The position numbers and the translations under genes are program-made. Under the pieces are notes generated by a model that saw only the letters and a list, made by a program, of their open reading frames with translations, had not been told where the DNA came from and did not search any database. From JAPOUP01 sp026708635 (GTDB taxonomy: Bacteria; Pseudomonadota; Alphaproteobacteria; Rhodobacterales; Rhodobacteraceae), in contig OZ241336.1 in NCBI GenBank assembly GCA_965200115.1, positions 930,001-994,000 of the forward strand: a stretch of DNA of 64,000 nucleotides, in the 5' to 3' direction. Shown here piece after piece: positions 44,243 to 53,917 of this stretch. Each line of letters starts with the position of its first letter. The first letter of the stretch is position 1.

Positions 44243-46659
44243 ACGCCCATACATCCGCCGATACCGAGCGCGTCGAAAAGCTTCAGGGCCTCGGATCCTC
44301 ACGCCGGCGCGTGGAAGATGCCCGCTTCACCCAAGGTAAGGGAAACTATGTCGATGACATCAAGCTGCCCGGCATGCTGTTCGGCGACTTCGTCCGCTCG
44401 CCCTACGGCCATGCCCGCATCAAATCGATAGACAAGAAAGCCGCACTGGCCGTACCGGGCGTCGTCGCCGTGCTGACGGCAGAAGACCTTAAACCGCTAA
44501 ACCTTCACTACATGCCGACACTGGCCGGCGACGTTCAGGCGGTACTGGCGGACGAAAAGGTACTGTTCCAGAATCAGGAGGTCGCCTTTGTCGTCGCCGA
44601 GAACCGGTATGTCGCGGCGGACGCCGTAGACCTGGTCGAGGTCGAGTACGACGAGTTACCGGCCCTGGTCGATGCCTTCAAGGCCATGGACGGGAATGCC
44701 CCGCTACTTCGCGATGACATAAAGGACAAAAAGGAAGGCGCTCATGGGCCACGTAGGCATCACAACCACATCTTCCATTGGGAAGAAGGCGACGAAGCCA
44801 GCGTAAACAGGGCACTGGCGGATGCCGAGGTGACCGTCGAGGAACTGATCTCCTATCAACGCGTTCACCCATGCCCGCTGGAAACATGTGGATGCGTCGC
44901 GTCGATGGACAAGGTCAACGGCAAGCTGACCCTCTGGGGCACGTTCCAGGCGCCACATGCCGTCCGCACGGTTGCGTCGCTCATCACGAACATTCCGGAG
45001 CATAACATCCGCATCGTGTCGCCCGACATCGGCGGCGGCTTCGGAAACAAGGTCGGCGTCTATCCCGGCTACATCTGCGCAGCCGTGGCGTCAATCGTGA
45101 CTGGGGTGCCGATCAAATGGGTCGAGGACCGGATCGAGAACCTAACGGCTACGGCTTTCGCCCGCGACTATCACATGACCGGCAGACTGGCGGCGAAACG
45201 GGACGGAACGATCACCGGCCTACACTGCCACGTTCTGGCCGATCACGGTGCGTTCGACGCCTGCGCGGACCCTACCAAGTTTCCCGCTGGCTTCTTTAAC
45301 ATCTGCACCGGATCCTACGACATACCAGTGGCCTATGTGGGCGTCGACGGCGTCTACACCAACAAGGCACCAGGTGGCGTCGCGTACCGCTGCTCGTTCC
45401 GGGTGACGGAAGCCGCGTACCTAATTGAGCGGATGATCGACGTCCTGGCCAGAAAGCTCGACATGGATCCAGCCGAACTGCGCCTGAAGAACCTTATCAG
45501 GAAGGAGCAGTTCCCTTACACATCCGCGTTGGGCTGGGAGTATGACAGCGGCGACTATCACACGGCCATGAACAAGGCGCTGGAGGCGGTTGATTACAAA
45601 ACGCTGCGCAACGAGCAGGCCCGGAATAGGGCCGCGTTCGACCGTGGCGAAACGCGCAGTCTGATGGGCATCGGTATTGCCCACTTCACCGAAATCGTTG
45701 GAGCGGGACCGATCAAGAACTGTGACATCCTTGGTCTCGGCATGTTTGATAGCTGCGAAATCCGCATCCATCCAACTGGCTCGGCGACCGCTCGCCTCGG
45801 CACCATAAGCCAAGGCCAGGGTCACGCGACCACTTTTGCGCAGATCCTGGCCACGGAAATCGGAATCCCCGCGGATGACATCACCTTGGAAGAGGGCGAC
45901 ACGGATACCGCACCATACGGCCTCGGTACCTATGGCTCACGATCAACGCCCGTTGCCGGTGCCGCTACGGCCATGGCCGGACGCAAGATCCGCGCCAAGG
46001 CACAGATGATCGCGGCCTACCTTCTGGAGGTTCATGAAGGCGATCTCGAATGGGATGTCGACCGCTTTCAGGTCAAGGGCAATCCCGAAGCGCACAAGAC
46101 CATGAAGGAAATCGCGTTCTCGGCGTACAATCAGGCCATCCCTGGTTTGGAGCCGGGGCTCGAGGCGGTGTCGTACTACGATCCGCCGAACATGACCTAC
46201 CCGTTCGGCGCCTACGTCTGCGTGGTTGACATAGATGTGGACACTGGCGTGACCGACATTCGAAGCTTCTATGCGCTGGACGATTGCGGTACCCGCATCA
46301 ATCCGATGATCATCGAGGGCCAGGTCCACGGAGGCTTGACGGAGGCGCTGGCGATCGCGATGGGGCAGGAAATCTCTTACGACGAGATCGGCAACGTCCA
46401 GGGCGGTAACCTGATGGACTTCTTCCTTCCAACCGCGGTCGAGACCCCATTCTGGCAAACCGACCACACGACGACGCCGAGCCCCCATCATCCGATCGGC
46501 GCCAAAGGCGTCGGGGAAAGCCCGAATGTCGGAGGCGTGCCAGCGTTCTCGAACGCCGTGAACGACGCTTTCGCGCACAAGGGGCTTACGCACACGCAGA
46601 TGCCACACGATCACTGGCGTGTCTGGAAAACCGCGCAGCGGCTGGGACTGACGGGCTGA
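44239..46659 (+). CDS. coxL: Form I carbon monoxide dehydrogenase large (Mo-Cu) subunit
   Basis: An 806-residue molybdopterin subunit. The motif AYRCSFR (382-388, Cys385 binding the copper) is the signature of form I, true aerobic CO dehydrogenases. The active-site Glu is Glu760 in 'GVGESPN', and 'GGGFGNKVGV' supplies a cofactor loop. The length matches the Oligotropha CoxL (about 809). The start at 44239 overlaps the coxS stop; the open frame upstream lies inside coxS. The enzyme oxidises CO to CO2, so the host can probably use atmospheric or seawater CO as an energy supplement. Confidence 0.95.
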   Translation: MNAHTSADTERVEKLQGLGSSRRRVEDARFTQGKGNYVDDIKLPGMLFGDFVRSPYGHARIKSIDKKAALAVPGVVAVLTAEDLKPLNLHYMPTLAGDVQAVLADEKVLFQNQEVAFVVAENRYVAADAVDLVEVEYDELPALVDAFKAMDGNAPLLRDDIKDKKEGAHGPRRHHNHIFHWEEGDEASVNRALADAEVTVEELISYQRVHPCPLETCGCVASMDKVNGKLTLWGTFQAPHAVRTVASLITNIPEHNIRIVSPDIGGGFGNKVGVYPGYICAAVASIVTGVPIKWVEDRIENLTATAFARDYHMTGRLAAKRDGTITGLHCHVLADHGAFDACADPTKFPAGFFNICTGSYDIPVAYVGVDGVYTNKAPGGVAYRCSFRVTEAAYLIERMIDVLARKLDMDPAELRLKNLIRKEQFPYTSALGWEYDSGDYHTAMNKALEAVDYKTLRNEQARNRAAFDRGETRSLMGIGIAHFTEIVGAGPIKNCDILGLGMFDSCEIRIHPTGSATARLGTISQGQGHATTFAQILATEIGIPADDITLEEGDTDTAPYGLGTYGSRSTPVAGAATAMAGRKIRAKAQMIAAYLLEVHEGDLEWDVDRFQVKGNPEAHKTMKEIAFSAYNQAIPGLEPGLEAVSYYDPPNMTYPFGAYVCVVDIDVDTGVTDIRSFYALDDCGTRINPMIIEGQVHGGLTEALAIAMGQEISYDEIGNVQGGNLMDFFLPTAVETPFWQTDHTTTPSPHHPIGAKGVGESPNVGGVPAFSNAVNDAFAHKGLTHTQMPHDHWRVWKTAQRLGLTG

Positions 46660-46691
46660 CGGTTGCGAGGAATGGTATCGGATTGATGCCG

Positions 46692-46707
46692 CGGGGCGAA
46701 ATCCCCG
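46692..46707 (+). other. Intercistronic hairpin between coxL and coxD
   Basis: CGGGG (46692-46696) pairs with CCCCG (46703-46707) over a 6-nt loop in the 70-bp coxL-coxD gap. No T-run follows, so it is more likely an mRNA-stability or attenuation structure than a terminator. Confidence 0.35.
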
Positions 46708-46729
46708 AGGCGCGACGCTCGGGTTTCCG

Positions 46730-47608
46730 ATGACCGCTGAAGCCGACATCAGATCAAGGCTCGAAAGGGTCGGATATGTTGCTGACAGGGGCCTCGCGAC
46801 GGCTATGCAGCTCGCCCTTTCGCTACGGCGCCCGCTTCTGCTGGAAGGTGAGGCGGGCGTAGGAAAGACCGCAACCGCCAAGGCTCTCGCGGACGCGCTC
46901 GACACGAGATTGATCCGCCTGCAATGCTATGAAGGCCTTGACGCAACCTCGACCATTTACGAGTGGAACTATCAGAAACAGCTGCTTGCGATCCGGGTGC
47001 GGGAACACGACCAGGTCACCGCGGACATCATCGAGAAGCGGATATTCTCGGAGGAGTATCTCTTGCGGCGGCCCCTACTGGAAGCCATCAGCCTGGAAAG
47101 GAGTCCGGTTCTCCTGATCGACGAGGTCGACCGGGCTGACGAAGAATTCGAGGCCTACTTGCTTGAGGTCCTCTCTGATTTTCAGGTCACCATCCCCGAA
47201 CTTGGCACCATTGAGGCAAGGACACGTCCCCACGTCATCCTTACGTCAAATGGCACACGCGAGCTGTCGGATGCGTTGAGGCGACGCTGCCTGTATTCGT
47301 ATCTGGAATTTCCGGACCACGCCCGCGAACTGGCGATTCTGAGGACAAGCATGCCGGATCTGCAGGAAGCGCTTGCCGACTCGATCATCGATTTCGTTCA
47401 ACAGCTTCGTAGGGAGGATCTTGAAAAGAAGCCGGGTGTAGCCGAAACGCTTGACTGGGCCGCCGCGCTCTGCGGACTCGGCATAAAGGATCTTCGCGAC
47501 GCCCCCAGCAAGGTCGCCGCGACCATGATCTGCCTTCTCAAGACGGAGCGGGATCTGAAGGCCGTCCCGAAAGAAACCGTTTCCCGCCTCGCGGGACGGG
47601 CTGCGTAA
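46730..47608 (+). CDS. coxD: CoxD, MoxR-like AAA+ chaperone for CO dehydrogenase maturation
   Basis: A 292-residue AAA+ ATPase with Walker A 'GEAGVGKT' (40-47), Walker B 'VLLIDEVDRA' (127-136) and 'ILTSNGTREL' as sensor I. CoxD is required for sulfuration/copper assembly of the Mo-Cu centre in carboxidotrophs. The stop overlaps the coxE start by one base (TAATG). The start is taken at ATG 46730, about 70 bp after coxL. Confidence 0.92.
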   Translation: MTAEADIRSRLERVGYVADRGLATAMQLALSLRRPLLLEGEAGVGKTATAKALADALDTRLIRLQCYEGLDATSTIYEWNYQKQLLAIRVREHDQVTADIIEKRIFSEEYLLRRPLLEAISLERSPVLLIDEVDRADEEFEAYLLEVLSDFQVTIPELGTIEARTRPHVILTSNGTRELSDALRRRCLYSYLEFPDHARELAILRTSMPDLQEALADSIIDFVQQLRREDLEKKPGVAETLDWAAALCGLGIKDLRDAPSKVAATMICLLKTERDLKAVPKETVSRLAGRAA

Positions 47609-48801
47609 TGCCAGCCTTCCGTCAAGGAACTGACGCCGAAATCGCGGGCCGCATCATCGGATTCATACGCCACTTGCGAAACAACGGCTTTACCGTAGGC
47701 ACCGAGGATAGTGGCCGAATCGCGGACCATCTCGCCGGACGTCCTTTACTGCCCATCGCCCGGATATGCATGGAAATGAAGGTGCTACTGACCGGAAACA
47801 GGGAGGAGTGGCGACACTTTGACGAACTTTTCGAAGCGTACTGGCTTCCCGCGGGTCGGGTTCGCACAAATTCGGTGCGCAAGTCATCACCTCACGCGCA
47901 TAATCCGCATCGCCAGACGAGGGTGTGGCGAGACCACCTCGGGAACCAACAGGACGATCCGGGCGAAGTTGGGCCAAAGATCGAATTCGAGGAAGCAGGG
48001 CAGGACGTGTGCGGCGAGGCGTCGGGGCGTCTGGTAGCGGCGCGACAGTCCGTCAACATGAAGGCTGACCTGAAACATTTCACCGATCCGGACGAGATCC
48101 GTGCGGCGGAAGCGCTGGCGCTCCGTCTCGCCAGAGCCATGCGGTATCGACTGTCGCGCCGCCGCCGTGCATCCGCCAATGGTCCCGGAGTCGATCTCCG
48201 CCGCACGATCAGGCATGCACTTGCAAAAGGCGGAGAGCCAATCGATCTGTTTCGGCAGACGCGGCCGGACCGGCCCGTTCACATCGTTGTCTTTCTCGAT
48301 GTGTCCGGTTCCATGAAGCATTACAGCCGTTTCTTTCTCCAGTTCGTCAAGGGACTCGTCTGCCGCTGGCTGCATTCGGAAGCTTTCGTCTTTCACACAC
48401 GCTTGATCAGTGTCACTGATGCCATGCGCGACCACGACAGTGTCCGGGCCATGACGCGCCTCGCCTTGATGGCCGAAGGGTTTGGCGGGGGGACAAGACT
48501 TGGCGAGAGCCTCGCCACGTTCAACCGCTCCTACGCTCGACGCGTTGCCAATTCACGAACCGTGGCCATCATCCTGAGTGACGGCTACGACACCGGAGCG
48601 CCGGACCAGCTGTCGGCTGAACTGGAGCGGCTGAAAAGGCGCATACGACGTCTGGTATGGCTGAATCCCCTTCTCGGCTGGCAGTCCTATGCACCGGTGA
48701 CCGCCGCGATTCAGGCCGCCCGCCCGCACATTGACCACTTCGCTCCAGCAAACACACTGGAAAGCCTTGCTGCCATCGAACCGGAACTGGCACGTATATA
48801 G
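47608..48801 (+). CDS. coxE: CoxE, von Willebrand A-domain maturation protein
   Basis: A 397-residue protein with a C-terminal vWA domain whose MIDAS 'DVSGSM' is at 231-236, with later 'GGGTRLGESL' and 'ILSDGYDTG' MIDAS segments. The charged middle region (about 85-200) is typical of CoxE. CoxE and CoxD are thought to work together in active-site assembly. One-base overlap with coxD. Confidence 0.92.
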   Translation: MPAFRQGTDAEIAGRIIGFIRHLRNNGFTVGTEDSGRIADHLAGRPLLPIARICMEMKVLLTGNREEWRHFDELFEAYWLPAGRVRTNSVRKSSPHAHNPHRQTRVWRDHLGNQQDDPGEVGPKIEFEEAGQDVCGEASGRLVAARQSVNMKADLKHFTDPDEIRAAEALALRLARAMRYRLSRRRRASANGPGVDLRRTIRHALAKGGEPIDLFRQTRPDRPVHIVVFLDVSGSMKHYSRFFLQFVKGLVCRWLHSEAFVFHTRLISVTDAMRDHDSVRAMTRLALMAEGFGGGTRLGESLATFNRSYARRVANSRTVAIILSDGYDTGAPDQLSAELERLKRRIRRLVWLNPLLGWQSYAPVTAAIQAARPHIDHFAPANTLESLAAIEPELARI

Positions 48802-48811
48802 CGGTTACGTG

Positions 48812-49630
48812 ATGACACTTTCAGATGCCACACTTGACCTGATTGAACGGCTCCGGGGAAGCGGCAGCAGCTTCTGCGTAGCCACGATCGTGCGCACGAA
48901 GGACGCGACTTCTGCCAAGCCCGGGGCCAAGGCCGTCCTGACCGAAGATGGCGGGTTACACGGTTTTCTGGGTGGAAACTGCGTGATCGGAGCCGTCAGG
49001 CGAGAGGCGCGGCTGGCGCTGGAGGCGGGACAGCCAAAGCTGATCCGCATCAAGCCAAAGGAAGAGGTCGACGCACCGGTGGACATCGATGGTACCACAC
49101 TTCACAAGTCGTCATGTCCAAGCGGTGGGACCGTCGAAATCTTTCTCGAACCGATGCGGGCGGCAAGGCACCTGATCATTCTGGGATCCTCTCCGATCAC
49201 CCGTGCGCTGGTCAGGATATCGAGAGCGACGGGCTACCGCGCGATCATTGGAGTACGGGAGAAAGGCGCGGGTACGACGGTCGGCGCCGACGAGCGTGTT
49301 GATGGCTTCGCCGCCGCCGCAGGTAGAGCCGGACCGGACGATGCATTGGTTCTGTCAACCCAGGGACAACATGATGGCGAAGCGCTTAAAGCCGCGCTGA
49401 AGTCGGAAGCGGGATACATCGGTATGGTGGCAAGCCGTCGCAAGTTTGCCGCCGTCGCGGACAGGCTTGCCGGTGAGCCGGATCCTTGCGGACGCCTGAA
49501 GGACGTACATGCGCCGGCGGGTCTGGATATCCGTGCCGTGGAGCCCGAGGAGATTGCGTTGTCCATAATGGCCGAGATCATTGCGCTCAGACGTGGCAAG
49601 CAGCTCAAACGTCAGGCAAGCGACCCCTGA
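48812..49630 (+). CDS. coxF: CoxF, XdhC/CoxI-family maturation protein
   Basis: A 272-residue XdhC-family protein. The N-terminal domain has 'KPGAKAVLTEDG' and 'FLGGNC'. The C-terminal Rossmann domain has 'LIILGSSPITRALVRI' and 'GMVASRRKFA'. These proteins deliver or sulfurate the molybdenum cofactor. The ATG at 48812 follows the coxE stop by 10 bp; an upstream in-frame start would overlap coxE. No coxG follows it in this window. Confidence 0.87.
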   Translation: MTLSDATLDLIERLRGSGSSFCVATIVRTKDATSAKPGAKAVLTEDGGLHGFLGGNCVIGAVRREARLALEAGQPKLIRIKPKEEVDAPVDIDGTTLHKSSCPSGGTVEIFLEPMRAARHLIILGSSPITRALVRISRATGYRAIIGVREKGAGTTVGADERVDGFAAAAGRAGPDDALVLSTQGQHDGEALKAALKSEAGYIGMVASRRKFAAVADRLAGEPDPCGRLKDVHAPAGLDIRAVEPEEIALSIMAEIIALRRGKQLKRQASDP

Positions 49631-50026
49631 ACGTGGACGTCAGCATGTCGGCAAAGTGCGTTGAGTCACGTCGGGACGGCTTTGCCGACATCACCTCAGT
49701 GGCCGCCCCGGGTATCCGTCTTGAGCCAGCCATGGGCATTTCAGGGGTGGTGCGTTAATCCTTAGATTCACCGTCAAGCGTCGCAAGATTTGCCAGACGG
49801 GTGAGAGGCTGGCGGCTGGTTTCTTTCATCGGCCGGGGGTCAAGGGGGGTTGCCCCCTTGGGCCGACCGAGACGGAAGTCTCCCTGGGCCGCACGGGGCG
49901 GTAATCAGCGGGATGGCTGGCGATGCGGCTGCGGAAGCATCCGGAGCGCTCCTTGCGGCATGGGTGCCGTGTGGGGGAGGGCCGGAGGCGATGAGCCCCA
50001 GAGCCAACCGACGTGATCCCACCCTA
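49631..50026. other. Intergenic between converging coxF and the AAA/PD-(D/E)XK paralogue, no gene seen
   Basis: About 400 bp with short GC-rich inverted motifs (for example GGGGGTTGCCCCC-like at 49844-49858) but no coding frame I can support. Confidence 0.4.
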
Positions 50027-51595
50027 TCAGGGGATGCCGGCCAACTCCGCGCGGACCTCCAGCAGGTTCCGCGCGTCCCGCCCGCAGGCAATGGCGATCA
50101 GATGGACGGGCTGGCCGTGATAGGTGTCAGCATAGCCGCGCGCGCGCATCTGGTTGAACGCCGCGTCGAGTGCCGCCCCGGCGTCGTCCGCGCTTTCCGC
50201 CATCTTGAACTCGAGCACGAACACCTGATCCCCGAGATGGACCACCATGTCGGCGCGCCCGTGGCTTGTGGCCTCCTCGGCGCGCACCTCGACCCCGATG
50301 GACCGGAAGGCCATATGCAGGAGACTGGCATACCAGGCCTCGTAACGGGCCAGATCCCCCGTGGCGTGCCACTGATAGGGAATGCTGGCCAGGTAGGCCT
50401 TGAGTGTGTCCACGAACCCCGTGAAGTCATTGTCCTTCAGAAGCGCACAGAGGGCGCGGCCCTCGCCAGCGGCTTCCGCCGCCGCCTTGCCCAGATGCTG
50501 CAGCAACGAGCGGTTCAGACTGAGCCGCACCTCCTGATTGGGATAGTCCAGCCGGTAGAGTGTGGCGAATTCATCGCTCTGCTCACCGGTGATGGTGAGG
50601 TATCCTGTCTGGAACAACAGCGCCTCGGCGCTGATATCCTCCACCTCGAATTTTGAGACCAGCGCCTCGTCGGCCAGGCATCCCTCCAGATCCAGCGGAC
50701 TGACGGATTTCTCCTTCAGCGTGTCGAACAGGAAGGTCGGGGACCCTGTCTGGAACCAGTAGGGTTTGAACCTGCGGCTATCAAAGAGCAGCAGCACATC
50801 AAAGGGATTGTAGAGTTGCTCCTCACCCAGCCAGTGATAGCCGTTGTACCAGGTGCGGATCATATCCCGGTCCAATCCATCCAGCTCCGGGGCGAACACG
50901 GTGTCGAGATCAGCATCGGTGTAGCCGCAGAGCGTGGCGAAGCGGGGATCGAGGCTGATGTCCTTGAGATTGTTAAGGCCCGAGAACAGGCTGACCCTGG
51001 AGAACATGCTCACGCCGGTGACGAAGACGAAACGGACATGCGCCGCGCTGTCCTTGATGATGCCGTAAAACCCCTGCAGGTAATCTCGGTTGGCCCGCGC
51101 CCGCACCGGGTCGTGGAGCGTATCAAGGATGGGCTTGTCGTATTCATCGACGAGGATCACCACCCGCTGACCGGTCTGGCGATGCAGACGGTCCAGAAGG
51201 TTGCGCAGACGTCGGGGGCCGGTATCGGAGGTCGTGGCGGGCATGAGGCCGTATCTTCGTTCGACACTCTCCAGCTGTTCGATGATGTCCCCTTCAATCT
51301 CCTGCGGCGTGCCGTACCTCCCGCCAAAGCTCAGGCGCACCACCGGATGGGTCACCAACCAGTCCCATTGATCATGGATGGCCAGTCCCCGGAACAGATT
51401 CTCCCGCCCCGCGAACAATGTGCTGATCGTGTCCACCAGCAGGCTCTTGCCGAACCGCCGTGGGCGGGAGAGGAACCAGTGGTCACCCCGCTCGATCAGG
51501 TCCCGGATCAGCGGGGTCTTGTCGACATAGTAGCTGTCGGTTTCCCGCAGCCGGGAAAAGGACTGGATGCCGATGGGTAGGCGCTGACGGGTCAT
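50027..51595 (-). CDS. AAA-ATPase-like / PD-(D/E)XK nuclease family protein (paralogue 2)
   Basis: A 522-residue homologue of the gene at 14135-15703, colinear over its full length, with the same Walker A ('SRPRRFGKS'), Walker B ('ILVDEYDKP') and nuclease ('VFVLEFKM') motifs. AAGGA before the ATG at 51595 supports this start over one 10 codons upstream, and it matches the start of paralogue 1. It lies directly beside an IS5-type transposase remnant, which may mark how it arrived. Confidence 0.88.
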   Translation of the reverse strand: MTRQRLPIGIQSFSRLRETDSYYVDKTPLIRDLIERGDHWFLSRPRRFGKSLLVDTISTLFAGRENLFRGLAIHDQWDWLVTHPVVRLSFGGRYGTPQEIEGDIIEQLESVERRYGLMPATTSDTGPRRLRNLLDRLHRQTGQRVVILVDEYDKPILDTLHDPVRARANRDYLQGFYGIIKDSAAHVRFVFVTGVSMFSRVSLFSGLNNLKDISLDPRFATLCGYTDADLDTVFAPELDGLDRDMIRTWYNGYHWLGEEQLYNPFDVLLLFDSRRFKPYWFQTGSPTFLFDTLKEKSVSPLDLEGCLADEALVSKFEVEDISAEALLFQTGYLTITGEQSDEFATLYRLDYPNQEVRLSLNRSLLQHLGKAAAEAAGEGRALCALLKDNDFTGFVDTLKAYLASIPYQWHATGDLARYEAWYASLLHMAFRSIGVEVRAEEATSHGRADMVVHLGDQVFVLEFKMAESADDAGAALDAAFNQMRARGYADTYHGQPVHLIAIACGRDARNLLEVRAELAGIP

Positions 51596-51747
51596 TGGTA
51601 GTGATCCTTCTTGGAAAGCCGACATTGTCCTCGCGGGGACACCGGTCGCTGGCTGCCGGAGCCTTGGGGGCTATGCATACCGGAAGTCCCGGTGTTTCTC
51701 CATGCGGCTGTCTTCAGGTCTTCAGGGAGGGCGCCGCAACGTGGGGA

Positions 51748-52190
51748 TAGGCCCAAATCGGGCCTCACCCCCGCTGCGAGGTGGATCGCCGCTGTAAAGC
51801 TCGCATCGGCCTTGTCAGTGCGGGTTGCAATGCCCCGGAACGCCTTTCGTTGGGTCAAGACGGTCTCGATCTGATGGAGCCAACCATACAGATCCCGGCT
51901 GTACTCCCGGGGGTATAGACGGGTCCGTTTTGCCGGAATCACCGCCGCGATCCTCCGGGCCGCAAGGCCGTCACGCAGCCGGTCAACATCAAAGGCCCTG
52001 TCGGCGATGAAGGCCCCGAAGTCGAGGCCAGCAAGGAGCGCGTCTGTCCCTGTGAGATCGCTCGCCTGGCCCGAAACAAAGACAAAGCGAACGAGGTGCC
52101 CGAGAGCATCGCAGACGGCGACGTTCGTGCCGGTCAGGCCGCCCCGGGAGCGGCCGGTGGCCTGGTGCCGGGTCCCCAACGCCGGATTGT
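51748..52190 (-). pseudogene. IS5-family transposase remnant (C-terminal part)
   Basis: About 147 residues with IS5 DDE features: 'QATGRSRGGLTGTNVAVCDA', 'VSGQASDLTGTDALLAGL', 'FIADRAFDVDRLRDGL' (catalytic Asp) and 'FRGIATRTDKADASFTAAIH'. The N-terminal part upstream (to about 52380) is out of frame or absent. It has no valid start and is an inactive remnant between the AAA paralogue and the malonate genes. Confidence 0.78.
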
Positions 52191-52393
52191 GAAGCCGCTC
52201 GATACCGGCGGCCTGACCCGGATGATCGGGTTTGATCCAAGAGATCGCCGATACAGGCACAGAGCGGTAAAGGCATTTGAAAATGCGTCCTCCTGCCCGC
52301 CTCGGCACCCCGAGAAATGCCACTTCGCGTGAAATCGGGGACGTCCGGACAAAGTCGCCGGAACCGGCACTCCATGTTTGGATCAGCAGTAGG

Positions 52394-53917
52394 CTATTTT
52401 GGGAGGGTGTCCAGATCAAGCGATGCGTACCGGTCTCGCAGAACGTTCTTTTGTACTTTTCCCAATGTGTTCCGAGGGAGTCCGTCAATCTCTAAAACCA
52501 CTCTCGGATGCTTGAACCGGGCAAGACTGTCGCGCACGGACGAAAGAGCTTTTTGACTCTCGATTTTGTGGCCCGGCGCGGCGACAGCCAGTGCGACAAC
52601 CGCTTCACCGAAATCTGCGTCCGGAATGCCAATGACGGCGCTTTCGAGAACCTCCGGGAGACTATCGAGAACCGACTCGATTTCCTTGGGGTAGATATTA
52701 TAGCCGCCCGATATGATCAGGTCTTTCGCTCGACCAACGATATGGACATAGCCATCATCGTCGATTTTCCCGAGATCGCCTGTAATGAAGAAACCGGTCT
52801 CGCGAAGCTCCGCCGCGGTCTTCTCGGGCTTGTTCCAATATCCTCCAAAGACATTTGGGCCACGGACCTCGATCATGCCAATCTCTCCCGCGGGTACCGC
52901 TGCCCCAGTGTCCGGATCGGTGATGGAGATCTCTACGCCCGGCAATGGGTATCCGACGGTCCCGGCCCGCCTGTCGCCGTCGTACGGGTTTGACGTGTTC
53001 ATGTTTGTCTCTGTCATGCCGTAGCGCTCTATGATTTTGTGACCCGTCAATCTCTCAAACTCGATGTGCGTCTCCGGGAGAAGAGGGGCAGAGCCAGAGA
53101 TAAAGAGGCGAACACCGGACGCGAGATCCGCGGTAAAACCGTCATATCGCAGAAGACGCGTATAGAACGTTGGAACACCCATCAGAACAGTTGATCGCGG
53201 CAGCAGTCTGGCAATCTCGTCAATGTCGAATCCTGGCAGGAAGATCATGCTGCCTCCGGCCATCAGAGTGACGTTCGTCGCGACAAACAGGCCATGCGTA
53301 TGAAAAATTGGCAGCGCGTGAAGCAGAATATCGTCAGACGTGAAGCGCCAGGCTTCCACCAGCGTCCGCGCGTTTGATAGAAGGTTGCTTTGCGACAGCA
53401 TCGCGCCTTTTGACCGTCCGGTCGTGCCGGACGTATATACCAGTGCGGTGAGATCGCTTGGTTTGCGCTCAGCCGTGTCAAAGGTCCTGTCTTCCCGTGA
53501 GGCCGCCTCAGTCAGAGAACCGGTGCCGTCCGCATTGAGGGTTTCAAGACGCGTGCCCTGTCGGGCCATGTCTTCAAGCGCCGTTTCTCGCTTCGAATCC
53601 ACTACAAGGACGGCTGCGGCCGCATCCTCCAAAAAGTAGGACAGCTCATCAAGGGTGTAGGCCGTGTTAAGGGGCAAAAATACCAGTCCAGCCTGAACAC
53701 ACGCGGCGTAGACCGCGAGAGCTTCCGGTGATTTGTCGACCTGAACGGCAACCCGGTCATCTGGCCGCAAGCCCACCTTTGCAAAGTGGTTGGCGATCTG
53801 GGCGGCGATGTCCAGAAAACCGGTGTGTGTAATCGTTCGGCCGTCAGAAAGTCTCAAAAAAGGCGATGTTTTTCCGGCATTCTTTCCAAAGAGTTGGTCA
53901 TAAAGGGGATTGGTCAT
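52394..53917 (-). CDS. matB: Malonyl-CoA synthetase
   Basis: A 507-residue acyl-adenylate enzyme. The AMP loop 'YTSGTTGRSKG' is at 161-171, and the MatB-typical 'ERYGMTETNMNTSNP' lies near 300. 'ISGGYNIYPKEIE' follows, and the C-terminal catalytic lysine is in 'NTLGKVQKN'. It makes malonyl-CoA from malonate, CoA and ATP. Its ATG overlaps the decarboxylase stop (ATGA). The downstream DNA is an IS remnant. Confidence 0.9.
   Translation of the reverse strand: MTNPLYDQLFGKNAGKTSPFLRLSDGRTITHTGFLDIAAQIANHFAKVGLRPDDRVAVQVDKSPEALAVYAACVQAGLVFLPLNTAYTLDELSYFLEDAAAAVLVVDSKRETALEDMARQGTRLETLNADGTGSLTEAASREDRTFDTAERKPSDLTALVYTSGTTGRSKGAMLSQSNLLSNARTLVEAWRFTSDDILLHALPIFHTHGLFVATNVTLMAGGSMIFLPGFDIDEIARLLPRSTVLMGVPTFYTRLLRYDGFTADLASGVRLFISGSAPLLPETHIEFERLTGHKIIERYGMTETNMNTSNPYDGDRRAGTVGYPLPGVEISITDPDTGAAVPAGEIGMIEVRGPNVFGGYWNKPEKTAAELRETGFFITGDLGKIDDDGYVHIVGRAKDLIISGGYNIYPKEIESVLDSLPEVLESAVIGIPDADFGEAVVALAVAAPGHKIESQKALSSVRDSLARFKHPRVVLEIDGLPRNTLGKVQKNVLRDRYASLDLDTLPK

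Noticed and set aside
44239..46659. CoxL as a form II enzyme or generic xanthine dehydrogenase
   Set aside because: The AYRCSFR active-site motif is specific to form I CO dehydrogenase.
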